Assembly (NCBI GenBank): GCA_015059245.1
Contig: SVAU01000002.1
Coordinates: 62,001-126,000 of the forward strand
Source of the DNA: Bacillota bacterium
GTDB taxonomy: Bacteria > Bacillota_I > Bacilli_A > RF39 > UBA660
Reading direction: 5' to 3'
Length of the DNA: 64,000 bases
This document shows, one piece after another, positions 17,334-25,223 of the stretch (positions are counted from its first letter, which is position 1; each line of letters starts with the position of its first letter). The translations under genes and the position numbers were made by a program. The notes under the pieces are model-generated. The model was not told the origin of the DNA, did no database searches, and saw only the letters and a program-made list of their open reading frames with translations.

Positions 17334-17367
17334 AAAGAGTAAAAGTGTTTTTCTTTTATTCTTTTTT
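17334..17367 (+). terminator. Terminator after rimO
   Basis: AGAGTAAAAG (17336-17345) and CTTTTATTCT (17353-17362) pair with one G-U, followed by a T tract. Confidence 0.85.
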
Positions 17368-17403
17368 TGTGTGTGATATATTGAAGATGATAGAGGTGAT
17401 TGG

Positions 17404-18396
17404 ATGGCTACAGAAATAACTAGTAAATCAGAGTTAGCGGCTTTAGCTACCAAGTTGGACTCTAAATCAAAAGAGATAGTAGAAGCTATGAATAGTTTAT
17501 CTACTACCTTGAAATCAGTTAGTAGCTATGACGGGATAGATGTTTCATCAGCAGCGAATGTACTTAGTGGAAATTTAACAAATCTTTCTACTGATTTCAC
17601 AAATATTAGTTTGAATATTTCAAACTATGCAGGTTTGATTGAAGAGTTTGATACTGATGATTTTGATACGAATAATACTTCTAGTACTAATGATGCAACA
17701 GTTACTTTAAGTACATCAGAACAAAATCAATCTAATACTTCTGATAATCAAAGTACTAATAGCAGTGCAGCTATTTATTCTGGGGTTACAGCGGGAGTTA
17801 TAAGTAGTAGTTCAAATACTTCTAGTAATGCTGGGAAGCATTATAGTTCAAATAATTCAAGTTATACTAGTAGTAATACTAGTGGATCAAATAATTCATC
17901 AAGTGGAGGTAAGATTAGTGCTTCTGGACCAGTTAAGATTACTGAAGGTGATCCTAATAATCCAGATATTGATATTACTAAATATAGTAACTATCCTGAA
18001 AAAGGATTCGAAGTTACTACTGGAAACTTATGTTATGAATTAAGTGATGAAGATTTTGAATTATTATGTGCAATAGTATCTGCAGAAAGTGATAAAACAT
18101 ATGATGATGCCTTAGCTGTTATCACAACAATCTTAAATAGATGTGAAACTGATAACTGGATAAGAAGTCATGGTACTGATCCAATAGCGCAAGCTACGGC
18201 ACCTAATCAATTTGTTGTTTATCAACATGGCAGTTATAAAAGATATATGAATGGTAATGCACCTGAAACAGTTGTACAAGCTGTTAAAGATGCACTTGCT
18301 GGTGTTAGAAATCATAAATACTTAAGTTTTAGATCTAATGGAACTACTTCTTACAGCGATAATATGATTTCTAGAACAGGAAATAGATATAAATAG
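17404..18396 (+). CDS. WXG-like N-domain fused to SleB-type cell-wall hydrolase
   Basis: This is a modular protein of 330 residues. The first 85 or so residues are helical, without a signal peptide, and resemble the N-domain of the protein at 52009-53553. A Ser/Asn/Thr-rich linker runs from about residue 90 to 175. The C-terminal 115 residues match SleB/CwlJ-type hydrolases (Hydrolase_2), with LLCAIVSAES carrying the likely catalytic Glu and ITTILNRCETDNW after it; APNQFVVYQHG is also typical. It heads a cluster of WXG100-like genes, so export by a type VII-like route is inferred. The enzyme would cut peptidoglycan glycan strands. No secretion ATPase is nearby. Confidence 0.78.
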   Translation: MATEITSKSELAALATKLDSKSKEIVEAMNSLSTTLKSVSSYDGIDVSSAANVLSGNLTNLSTDFTNISLNISNYAGLIEEFDTDDFDTNNTSSTNDATVTLSTSEQNQSNTSDNQSTNSSAAIYSGVTAGVISSSSNTSSNAGKHYSSNNSSYTSSNTSGSNNSSSGGKISASGPVKITEGDPNNPDIDITKYSNYPEKGFEVTTGNLCYELSDEDFELLCAIVSAESDKTYDDALAVITTILNRCETDNWIRSHGTDPIAQATAPNQFVVYQHGSYKRYMNGNAPETVVQAVKDALAGVRNHKYLSFRSNGTTSYSDNMISRTGNRYK

Positions 18397-18481
18397 TAAA
18401 ATTTGTGTCATATTTAGATGAAATAAATATGATAAAAGTTCGTAAATGATATAATGAAGACAATAGAGGAGGAATGTTTTA

Positions 18482-18799
18482 ATGGGAACAGGAGTTGTCA
18501 GTCACGATACTGAACTAATGAGAAGTTGGTCAAATACTATGGGAGATAATACAAATGAATATGATTCATTAGTAAATAGATTATATAGTTTAATAGATCA
18601 ATTCGTAGGATCTGAAGAATTTAGAGGAGGTTTATCTACAGACTTCATGGATAAAGTTATGAGTCAAAAGCCTGCTTTTATAAGATATTCAGATACTTTT
18701 AAAGAATGTGCAGAATTAATTAGTTCTACTGCTGGTAGAATTGATAGCGATGAAGCAGAATTAAAAAGTGCTATAAATAGTGCTAATCCATTAGGATAA
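18482..18799 (+). CDS. Small helical WXG100-like protein
   Basis: A 105-residue, probably all-helical protein without signal peptide (starts MGTGVVSHDTELMRSW). Its size, helical pattern and position next to clear WXG-type genes suggest a secreted helical-hairpin protein, but the central Trp-x-Gly is not obvious (FRGG sits near the middle). It has its own TATAAT (near 18449) and a strong GAGGAGG ribosome binding site. The family assignment is an inference from context. Confidence 0.6.
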   Translation: MGTGVVSHDTELMRSWSNTMGDNTNEYDSLVNRLYSLIDQFVGSEEFRGGLSTDFMDKVMSQKPAFIRYSDTFKECAELISSTAGRIDSDEAELKSAINSANPLG

Positions 18800-18826
18800 T
18801 AAAAGAAAGATAGGAGGTCTTTAATT

Positions 18827-19108
18827 ATGGCAGATGGAAAATTTTTAATGAACCCTGGGGAAGCTAGGGTAAGAGCAAATGAAATGACTAAAATAGCATC
18901 AGAACTAGAAATGCTTTTAAATGATATTTCTAGAAAGATGGAAGAAATAGACAATGTTGATACAGGTGTATATCAAGGTGATAAAAAACCAGCTGAATTA
19001 AGAGCAGAGTTAGATCAATTTAGAGGTATGTTTAATTTAGCTCATGAACAAATTGTAAAATCAGCAAACGATATTATACGTATTGCTAATACAATGGAAA
19101 ATGAATAA
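18827..19108 (+). CDS. Small helical WXG100-like protein
   Basis: A 93-residue acidic helical protein starting MADGKFLMNPGEARVRAN, with two long amphipathic stretches either side of VDTGVYQGDKK near residue 50, where a WXG turn would be expected. AGGAGG precedes the start, 27 bases after the previous gene. It ends ANTMENE, like other members of the cluster that end in TMENQ or TMDNQ. A hairpin with a T tail follows, so it may end a sub-transcript. Confidence 0.6.
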   Translation: MADGKFLMNPGEARVRANEMTKIASELEMLLNDISRKMEEIDNVDTGVYQGDKKPAELRAELDQFRGMFNLAHEQIVKSANDIIRIANTMENE

Positions 19109-19111
19109 TAT

Positions 19112-19151
19112 AAAAAACCTTTTTATAACTTGTTTATAAAAAGATTTTTTT
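19112..19151 (+). terminator. Terminator or attenuator inside the WXG cluster
   Basis: CTTTTTATAA (19119-19128) pairs perfectly with TTATAAAAAG (19134-19143), extended by A and T runs. No clear promoter lies between it and the next gene, so it may reduce rather than stop read-through. Confidence 0.7.
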
Positions 19152-19166
19152 CTTGGAGATGGTCTT

Positions 19167-19460
19167 ATGGGAGATAGATACAAACATGATGCTGAAGGTG
19201 TTTCTAGTGTAGTTTCATCATTACAAACTTTGATTGGTGATTACAAAGATAGAATACTAGAATTAATGAATCTTGTTGAAACAATTAATGGTTCTGAATC
19301 TTGGATAGATCAAAGTGTTAAGAGTTCTTTTGTTAGTACATGTGTTTCTTATATTAATTTATATAGAGATTTGGCTAATTCAATGGAGAATTACGTTAAT
19401 TATTTGATTAGAAAGTCTGATAGTGCTTCTGCAATAGAGAGCGCTTATTCGAGGGGATAA
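19167..19460 (+). CDS. WXG100-like protein (type A partner)
   Basis: A 97-residue helical protein starting MGDRYKHDAEGVSSVV. The turn region reads ESWIDQSVKSSF, with the conserved Trp but Asp in place of Gly. It is clearly homologous to 53555-53842 (shared HD-x-x-GVSS start, VK-SFV segment, and SY-x-x-x-Y pattern). In both clusters it sits near a long protein with the same type of N-domain, which suggests it is a partner for co-export. Two bases separate it from the next gene. Confidence 0.72.
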   Translation: MGDRYKHDAEGVSSVVSSLQTLIGDYKDRILELMNLVETINGSESWIDQSVKSSFVSTCVSYINLYRDLANSMENYVNYLIRKSDSASAIESAYSRG

Positions 19461-19462
19461 TT

Positions 19463-19741
19463 ATGAGTAAGACAAGAATGGATACTTCGGTTTATGTTGA
19501 CTTTGCTGCTTTAAATGAGTGGAGAGTTCAAATGGATAAAATTAATGGTGCCGCTTTGGATACATTAGATTCATTTATATCTTCTGTAGAAGATTTGAAA
19601 GGATCTTGGTGTGGTAATTCTGCTGATAGTTTTTTAAACTCAACTAAAATGATGTTAAATAAAGCTAAGAATTATCATACAGATATGAGAAGTGTAGAAA
19701 ACTTCTTAACAACTGTTGTTAATACAATGGATAATCAATAG
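19463..19741 (+). CDS. WXG100-like protein (type B partner)
   Basis: A 92-residue helical protein with a good WXG-type turn (LKGSWCGNSADSF, Trp-Cys-Gly) and the C-terminal ending VVNTMDNQ. It is homologous to 54844-55104 (shared MSK start, NEWRVQM/GEWKTQM, and ending). It lies 12 bases before the NlpC/P60-like fusion protein. Known WXG100 proteins dimerise and are substrates or partners of type VII secretion. Confidence 0.78.
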   Translation: MSKTRMDTSVYVDFAALNEWRVQMDKINGAALDTLDSFISSVEDLKGSWCGNSADSFLNSTKMMLNKAKNYHTDMRSVENFLTTVVNTMDNQ

Positions 19742-19752
19742 GAGGAATAATT

Positions 19753-20916
19753 ATGGGATATAGTGCAATAGCTAGTACTTTACGTACTAAAAGTTCTGAA
19801 TTAGAAACATTAGTATCTAGTGTAAAAAGTATATCTTTTGATTCAGTATGGTCAGGTAGTGCACATGATTCTATGATTACTTCCTTGACTGATTTAATCT
19901 CTAGAACAGAAGCAGAAATATCTAATATAAATACTTTTGCTGATGCATTAGATTCTTTACAAAAATATAAAGAACATAGAGAAAAGATTAATCAGTTAAA
20001 ATTACAATATTATAATATGCCGAATACGGAAGAAAATAAAACTGCTAGAGCTAATTTGAGTAGTTTAATAAATACTTTAACAGTGTCTAATACTCAAGCT
20101 AGAAATACAATTATTAATACTATTTCTAAGTTTAAAGCAGTTTCTTCAGAAATTGAAGTTGTTACCTATGATGCTTCCGTAGAAGATTATGGTCAATTTA
20201 TAGTTGACATTGATTCTTTAGTTGCTGTATATGCTAATAATTATAATGATAGTAATCCTGCAGATCCATTAACTATATTAAATGGTGGTAGTTTATATGA
20301 TTACTATAATTCTTATGATGAAAATGGTAATGTAATTGAAGGATCAGGTAAAGCTTATGTAGAAGGTATTATTCTTGATATAAGGAATAAATACTCTGGG
20401 CGTGATGCAGCTGTTAATAGTGCTTTAGCAATATTACAACTAGCTGCAAATAAAGGTATTAAGCTTGATTACGAACATAAAGGAACTGCAGGTATAAGAC
20501 CTTACGTTCGTACTTCAGACGTTGCTTCTGGAGTTGACTGTAATCCATTTGTTTCTTGGTGTGTAGATAAAGGAGTTGAAACTGGTTTCCAATGGAGACC
20601 TGTTGGTAATTTCCAAAGTATAGGTACTGAGATAAAAAGGGCTGATTGGAGCACTGCTAAACCAGGCGACTTGTTATCTAGTGAAGGACATATTATCATG
20701 ATAGTTGATAATAATCCTGAAAAAGAATCATTTACTATAGTTCATGCTTCTGGATCTAGTAGAGGTATTTTAATAGAAGAAAAACCTTATAGTTCTTGCG
20801 GAAATTATTCAGTTAGAGATATGACTGCGGTTTATAGTGGTGAAGAAAATACCGATAGATGGAAAGCATTCTCTGAACATGTAGATCCAAATACATTCCA
20901 AAGAAATTTAGTTTAA
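19753..20916 (+). CDS. WXG-domain protein fused to NlpC/P60- or CHAP-like peptidase
   Basis: This 387-residue protein starts MGYSAIASTLRTK and has the turn DSVWSGSAHDSM (Trp-Ser-Gly) near residue 33, then a helical/coiled-coil region to about 150. The C-terminal half holds a Cys peptidase domain: SGVDCNPFVSWCVDKG near residue 255 and EGHIIMIVDN near residue 310 supply the likely Cys and His, with VHASG after them. The N-domain resembles those of 45223-46200 and 53857-54840. No signal peptide is present, consistent with non-Sec export. AGGAGG precedes the start; a terminator follows. Confidence 0.78.
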   Translation: MGYSAIASTLRTKSSELETLVSSVKSISFDSVWSGSAHDSMITSLTDLISRTEAEISNINTFADALDSLQKYKEHREKINQLKLQYYNMPNTEENKTARANLSSLINTLTVSNTQARNTIINTISKFKAVSSEIEVVTYDASVEDYGQFIVDIDSLVAVYANNYNDSNPADPLTILNGGSLYDYYNSYDENGNVIEGSGKAYVEGIILDIRNKYSGRDAAVNSALAILQLAANKGIKLDYEHKGTAGIRPYVRTSDVASGVDCNPFVSWCVDKGVETGFQWRPVGNFQSIGTEIKRADWSTAKPGDLLSSEGHIIMIVDNNPEKESFTIVHASGSSRGILIEEKPYSSCGNYSVRDMTAVYSGEENTDRWKAFSEHVDPNTFQRNLV

Positions 20917-20921
20917 TGAAT

Positions 20922-20953
20922 AAAAGAAAATATCTAAGATATTTTCTTTTTTT
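20922..20953 (+). terminator. Terminator after WXG cluster 1
   Basis: AAAAGAAAATATC (20922-20934) and GATATTTTCTTTT (20938-20950) pair perfectly around TAA, then a T tract that leads directly into TGGTATAAT. Confidence 0.9.
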
Positions 20954-20991
20954 ATGGTATAATAATAAATAGAATAGGGTTGGTGGAACTA

Positions 20992-22545
20992 ATGATAAAT
21001 ATAAGTGGTTCTTTAGCTAGTAAATTTAATAGTATATTAAATAAATCTAATGATAATACTGTATTTAGTGATTTTGAATTATCTTCAATAAAGAAGATCA
21101 GTTTGTCACATAACGATATGGAATATATAGACTATTTGTATAATTTAGAATTACTTGAATTAGATTCTTTTCCATCTGTAACAAACGAAGATATAGAAAT
21201 AATAGCTAATAAGTTAAATAGACTTAAGGGGTTAAAAATAAAAGAACAAAATGCTTTATTAGATATTGATTTGACTCCTTTACAATACTTAGAAGAATTA
21301 TGTTTAATTCATAATGATAATTTAGTAAATGTACGTGGGTTAGATAAGTTTAGAAGATTTACATTCTATGATAATAAGGATTTTGAAGATATTAAACAGA
21401 TTGTTGATTTTTTGTTGAATAATCAAAATTCTACTATTACATTAGATGTATCTTATTATATTGATATAGTTAATATATTATTTGAACGTAATATAGATGT
21501 TAAATTACTTGATAGATTTACTTGGGTAGAATCGGCAGGATTAAGAAAGTATTATACTTATGAATATACTAATGCTGAGTTAGATTCTATGTTAAAAGTA
21601 ATATCTACAGTAGTTTCTAAATATGTATATTCAACTGATGGAGATATTGAGAAATTTGGTGTTTTATATAACTGGATGATTAATAATATTAAATTTGTTA
21701 ATGAAGATGATCCTAAGTTTGAAAATATTAATTTAGTAAGTAATGTTAATAAAGTATTTAATTTTGGTAAAGGTGGAAGACTTTCTTATGCTAAAGCATT
21801 CCAAATGTTATTATCTTTTGCCGGAATTAAGTCATCTGTAGTTTATTCATTAGGTGCTATTGATGATATAGGTACTTATAATGGAGAAAAAATATATTCA
21901 TTATTAGGTGAATCAGATTATGCTGTATTAAGAGTAACATTAGATGGCAGAGACTATTATTGTGATGTTGCTTGGGATGCATTGATATTAGAACATGGTT
22001 TCTATGATAAGTTAAGACTATTCTTATTCTCTAAGAATGAATTAAAGATAAGACATAAATTTGTAGGAGAAGCTAATATAACTAATACTCATTCTTATCG
22101 TGGTGATGATAGTGATGATTTAATTGTATTTGCTAATGATAGACTTAGAGAAGTAAATGAGATGTTTGATGATATAGAAAGATTGAAACCTGAAATAGAT
22201 GGTATTGGTCTTAATATAGCTATAAATAAGTCTAGAATAAGAGAAATAAAAAGTGAATTAGATAATTTAGAAATTATGTCTAATGAATATAAAGATAAAG
22301 TAGATGAATTAGATAAATTAGAAGATCAGATTGATTTAGATGAGTCTGAGTTAATTAGATTAGAAAATTCACGTAAGAATATTATTGTTAATTATTCTAG
22401 AATATTAGCTGGTAGATATTTAGATAGTTATAGAGATTTAGATTATAGTGAATTAATGCATGTATTAGGTAAAAAGGAAGAAATTAAGTTATTATCTACT
22501 TACATGTATAAATTACTTAAATTATGTGTTAAAGAAGCAGCTTAA
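20992..22545 (+). CDS. Repeat protein with inactive transglutaminase-like domain and coiled coil
   Basis: This 517-residue cytoplasmic-looking protein has leucine-rich-repeat-like segments in its first 120 residues (NLELLELDSFPSVTNEDIEI). A transglutaminase-like domain follows at about 215-345 (GGRLSYAKAFQMLLSFAGI, then LDGRDYYCDVAWDA). The Asp of the triad is kept, but the usual Cys in the first motif is absent and the His position is Tyr, so it is probably not catalytic. A charged coiled coil lies at about 380-470. ATG 20992 follows GGTGGAA. Function unknown. Confidence 0.7.
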   Translation: MINISGSLASKFNSILNKSNDNTVFSDFELSSIKKISLSHNDMEYIDYLYNLELLELDSFPSVTNEDIEIIANKLNRLKGLKIKEQNALLDIDLTPLQYLEELCLIHNDNLVNVRGLDKFRRFTFYDNKDFEDIKQIVDFLLNNQNSTITLDVSYYIDIVNILFERNIDVKLLDRFTWVESAGLRKYYTYEYTNAELDSMLKVISTVVSKYVYSTDGDIEKFGVLYNWMINNIKFVNEDDPKFENINLVSNVNKVFNFGKGGRLSYAKAFQMLLSFAGIKSSVVYSLGAIDDIGTYNGEKIYSLLGESDYAVLRVTLDGRDYYCDVAWDALILEHGFYDKLRLFLFSKNELKIRHKFVGEANITNTHSYRGDDSDDLIVFANDRLREVNEMFDDIERLKPEIDGIGLNIAINKSRIREIKSELDNLEIMSNEYKDKVDELDKLEDQIDLDESELIRLENSRKNIIVNYSRILAGRYLDSYRDLDYSELMHVLGKKEEIKLLSTYMYKLLKLCVKEAA

Positions 22546-22557
22546 GGCTGTTTTTTT
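22535..22557 (+). terminator. Short terminator overlapping a stop codon
   Basis: CAGC (22538-22541) and GCTG (22547-22550) flank the stop TAA (22543-22545), followed by seven T residues. The stem is short, so efficiency is uncertain. Confidence 0.6.
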
Positions 22558-22597
22558 ATGAAAAGATGTTATAATTTTAAAAGATAGGGTGTGTATT

Positions 22598-23734
22598 ATG
22601 GTAGAGAATCAAAGAAAGTTTAATGTATATGTTTTTATTTCTACTTTTGCTAGAGCATTAATAGAAACATTTATACCTTTATTATTATTTAAGTTTGGAT
22701 ATAGTTTAAAGGAAGTTGTATTTTATTTCTTAATGTATAACTTTATAGAATTAATAATTTCTTATCCGATGGTATATTTAGCTACTAAGAAAGGTAATAA
22801 AATACTTGCTATATTTGGATTTATAGGCTTTGTACTTACTCAAGTAATGCTTAATAAGATGTATATGGGGTTGTCTTATTTACTTATTATAGCTACTTTA
22901 TATGCTGTTTATAGAGCAGGTTATTGGTTATCTAGAAGATATTTTAATTTAAAAGTAATACATAAGAAACATATATCTTCTACGTATTCTATAGTTACAA
23001 TAATAAATCAACTAGCTTTAATATTTGCAGGTTATATGGGTGCCTTAATACTTGATTTTGTAGGTACTGGTGTTTTAACTGTTATTGCAATTGTTTTATA
23101 TGTAATAAGTATTATTCCTTTATTTATGTTTAAATTTGAACACGATGAAACTAATACTGATGTAAAAATAGAATTATTTAAGACATTAAAAGATGTAGGT
23201 TTTAATAATCTATATATATTTGGTTCTTATGAAATATTAAATGTATTAAAGTTCTTCTTTACTTTATATTTATTTATATATGTAAAAGATACTTATCAAA
23301 CTGTAGGTTTATTTAATTTAATTACTAATTTATCTGTTATGTTATTTGCCTTCTACTATGGTAAGAAGACTGATGGTAAGAAGAATTATTTGAAATTAAG
23401 TATTATACTTACTTGTTTGGTTTATGTTATTAAAGCTAATGTAGTATCTATTGCTTTAGTAATTGTATCTTTACTAGAAGGTATTGCTATAAAGATGTAT
23501 GAAATATCTATGAATAAAGAAATGTATAGTTTAAGTAAGAAGTTTGAATATAATAATTATAATTTAATGTATGAAATAATTTGTAAAGTATTTAGATCTA
23601 TAGTACTTATTATTAGTTATTTCTTTGTTAGTGATTTAAAAGTAATGATTTACGTATCTGTAGTAGTAATACTACTAGGATTATTTGTTAATGTAACTAA
23701 GATAAAGAAGAAAGACTTTGAATTTGAAGAGTAA
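22598..23734 (+). CDS. MFS-type transporter
   Basis: A 378-residue membrane protein with about ten to twelve hydrophobic helices and few charged loops, fitting the major facilitator superfamily. The loop after helix 2 (YLATKKGNK) and the central charged linker (FEHDETNTDVKIELFKT) are where MFS proteins usually have them. Substrate cannot be inferred. ATG 22598 is chosen after AGGGTGTG, with an extended -10 (TGTTATAAT) close upstream. Confidence 0.75.
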   Translation: MVENQRKFNVYVFISTFARALIETFIPLLLFKFGYSLKEVVFYFLMYNFIELIISYPMVYLATKKGNKILAIFGFIGFVLTQVMLNKMYMGLSYLLIIATLYAVYRAGYWLSRRYFNLKVIHKKHISSTYSIVTIINQLALIFAGYMGALILDFVGTGVLTVIAIVLYVISIIPLFMFKFEHDETNTDVKIELFKTLKDVGFNNLYIFGSYEILNVLKFFFTLYLFIYVKDTYQTVGLFNLITNLSVMLFAFYYGKKTDGKKNYLKLSIILTCLVYVIKANVVSIALVIVSLLEGIAIKMYEISMNKEMYSLSKKFEYNNYNLMYEIICKVFRSIVLIISYFFVSDLKVMIYVSVVVILLGLFVNVTKIKKKDFEFEE

Positions 23735-23751
23735 GAAATTACTCTTTTTTT
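23727..23751 (+). terminator. Terminator overlapping a stop codon
   Basis: AAGAGTAA (23727-23734) and TTACTCTT (23739-23746) enclose GAAA; the TAA stop is the end of the left arm. Confidence 0.85.
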
Positions 23752-23796
23752 GTGTCATTATTTACTAATATACATATAATGTAACGAGGTGAACTT

Positions 23797-24996
23797 ATGA
23801 AAAAAGTTGTTATAGATGCTGGACATGGTGGTAGTGATGGTGGAGCTGTCGGCAATGGTATTGTAGAAAAAGATTTAAATTTAGAAATATCTAAGTATAT
23901 GAGTGATAGATTAAATGAGTTAGGTATAGAAAATACATTAGTGAGAGATAGAGATGTTACAATAGAACCAAATGATAGAGTAAGAAAAGTAGTGGAACCT
24001 TATGGTAGTAGTGGAGATGTTTTAGTTATTAGTAATCACATTAATGCTGGTGGAGGACAGGGATCCGAAATTATATATGCATTAAGAGATAGTGATACAT
24101 TTAGCAAAAAAATTGCTACTGAGTTAGAAAATAGTGGTAGAGAAGTTAGAAAGTATTATCAAAGAAGATATCCTAGTGATTCTAGTAAAGATTATTATTT
24201 TATTCATAGGAATACGGGAGATACTGAAGCTGTTATTGTTGAATATGGTTTTTTAGATAATACTACTGATGCTGAATTACTTAAAAAGTACTGGAAAGAT
24301 TATGCAGAAGCTGTAGTAAAAGCAATTGCTAATTATGTTGGTGTGCCATATACATATACTGGACCTATATTAAATGAAAATTATTATATTGTACAAAGTG
24401 GAGATAGTTTATGGAGTATTTCTAAGAAGTATGGAATTAGTGTTGATAAGTTAAAAGATATTAACAACTTGAGTGGTAATTTACTTAATGTTGGTCAGAA
24501 GTTATTAATCAAGGATACTAGTAGTAGTGATGATGTTGGTGTTTATTATACTGTTAAAGCAGGGGATACATTATATGGGATAGCTAATAAATATAGTTTA
24601 AGTGTTGATGAACTTAAGAATATGAATAATTTGAAGAATAATAATTTAAGTGTAGGACAAAAGTTGTTGGTTAGTGGTACTGGGGAAATAGTAGATGATT
24701 CTACTGATTATGATACTTATGTAGTTAAGAGTGGGGACAATTTGTATGCAATTGCAAGGAAGTACAATACTACAGTGGATAAGTTGAAGGATATCAACAA
24801 TCTGTCTAGTAATTTATTGTCTATAGGACAAAAGTTATTAGTTCCTAAAACTAGCGTTAAAAGATATGTAGTTAAAGCTGGAGATAATTTGTATAAGATA
24901 GCAGGGGAGTTTAATACTACTGTTACTGATATTATTAATTTAAATGAATTAAATACTACTAATTTAAGTATAGGACAAGTTCTTTTTTTGCCTTAG
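23797..24996 (+). CDS. Amidase_3 with four LysM repeats, no signal peptide
   Basis: The N-terminal zinc amidase domain begins at residue 1 ([16 protein letters not shown]) and has [23 protein letters not shown] and [11 protein letters not shown], all with the expected zinc and catalytic residues. Four LysM peptidoglycan-binding repeats follow (about residues 195-240, 249-293, 307-350 and 355-399), each with a YxVxxGDxLxxIA-type start. There is no signal peptide. Enzymes of this form occur in phage endolysins and in cells that export them by non-Sec routes or lysis; here the gene stands alone with no other phage genes. Confidence 0.9.
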   Translation: MKKVVIDAGHGGSDGGAVGNGIVEKDLNLEISKYMSDRLNELGIENTLVRDRDVTIEPNDRVRKVVEPYGSSGDVLVISNHINAGGGQGSEIIYALRDSDTFSKKIATELENSGREVRKYYQRRYPSDSSKDYYFIHRNTGDTEAVIVEYGFLDNTTDAELLKKYWKDYAEAVVKAIANYVGVPYTYTGPILNENYYIVQSGDSLWSISKKYGISVDKLKDINNLSGNLLNVGQKLLIKDTSSSDDVGVYYTVKAGDTLYGIANKYSLSVDELKNMNNLKNNNLSVGQKLLVSGTGEIVDDSTDYDTYVVKSGDNLYAIARKYNTTVDKLKDINNLSSNLLSIGQKLLVPKTSVKRYVVKAGDNLYKIAGEFNTTVTDIINLNELNTTNLSIGQVLFLP

Positions 24997-25035
24997 AATA
25001 GGAGATTGGACTTGTTCTTTTCTTTGTTTTTTAAT

Positions 25036-25105
25036 TCTTTTTAATTTTTTGTTAAAAAGTGCTTGACAAATCTTTTTGTTATTAATATAATGTTAGTAAC
25101 AAGAG
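25036..25105 (+). promoter_or_regulatory. NAD operon promoter A with likely NrtR operator
   Basis: TTGACA (25063-25068), 17 bases, TATAAT (25086-25091): a consensus sigma-A promoter. A 27-bp imperfect palindrome, TTGTTATTAA-N7-TTAGTAACAA (25076-25102), covers the -10 box. A second inverted repeat, CTTTTTAA-N7-TTAAAAAG (25037-25059), lies just upstream of -35. The whole 70-bp block is repeated at 35687-35756 with only three differences by my count. Confidence 0.85.
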
Positions 25106-25200
25106 ACAAACAGTCTCATAAAAATAATAAGTTTGATATTAACAAAAAGATAATAAGTTTAAAAAAATATATTTTTTAATATCACTTATTAACAAAATAT
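25103..25200 (+). promoter_or_regulatory. Structured leader of the pncA operon
   Basis: The leader begins with hairpin GAGAC-AAACA-GTCTC (25103-25117). ATAATAAGTTT occurs twice (25125 and 25150). The first copy plus GATATTAA can pair with TTAATATCACTTATT (25177-25191), and the second copy can pair with ACTTATT in the same segment, giving two mutually exclusive stems. Whether this regulates anything is not known; AT-rich sequence can pair by chance. Confidence 0.4.
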
Positions 25201-25223
25201 TAAAAAGAGAAGGAATGATAAAA

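Noticed and set aside
17404..20916. WXG fusions as antibacterial toxins with immunity genes
   Set aside because: The tails are recognisable peptidoglycan hydrolases and no candidate immunity gene follows; wall remodelling is the simpler view, though toxicity is not excluded.
24400..24990. Repeated DNA in the LysM region as a CRISPR or tandem-repeat array
   Set aside because: The repeats are diverged coding repeats of a protein domain with conserved reading frame. No CRISPR-like spaced repeats were seen anywhere in the window.
23797..24996. LysM amidase as evidence of a prophage
   Set aside because: No integrase, capsid, portal, terminase or holin genes are nearby, and base composition looks like the surroundings.
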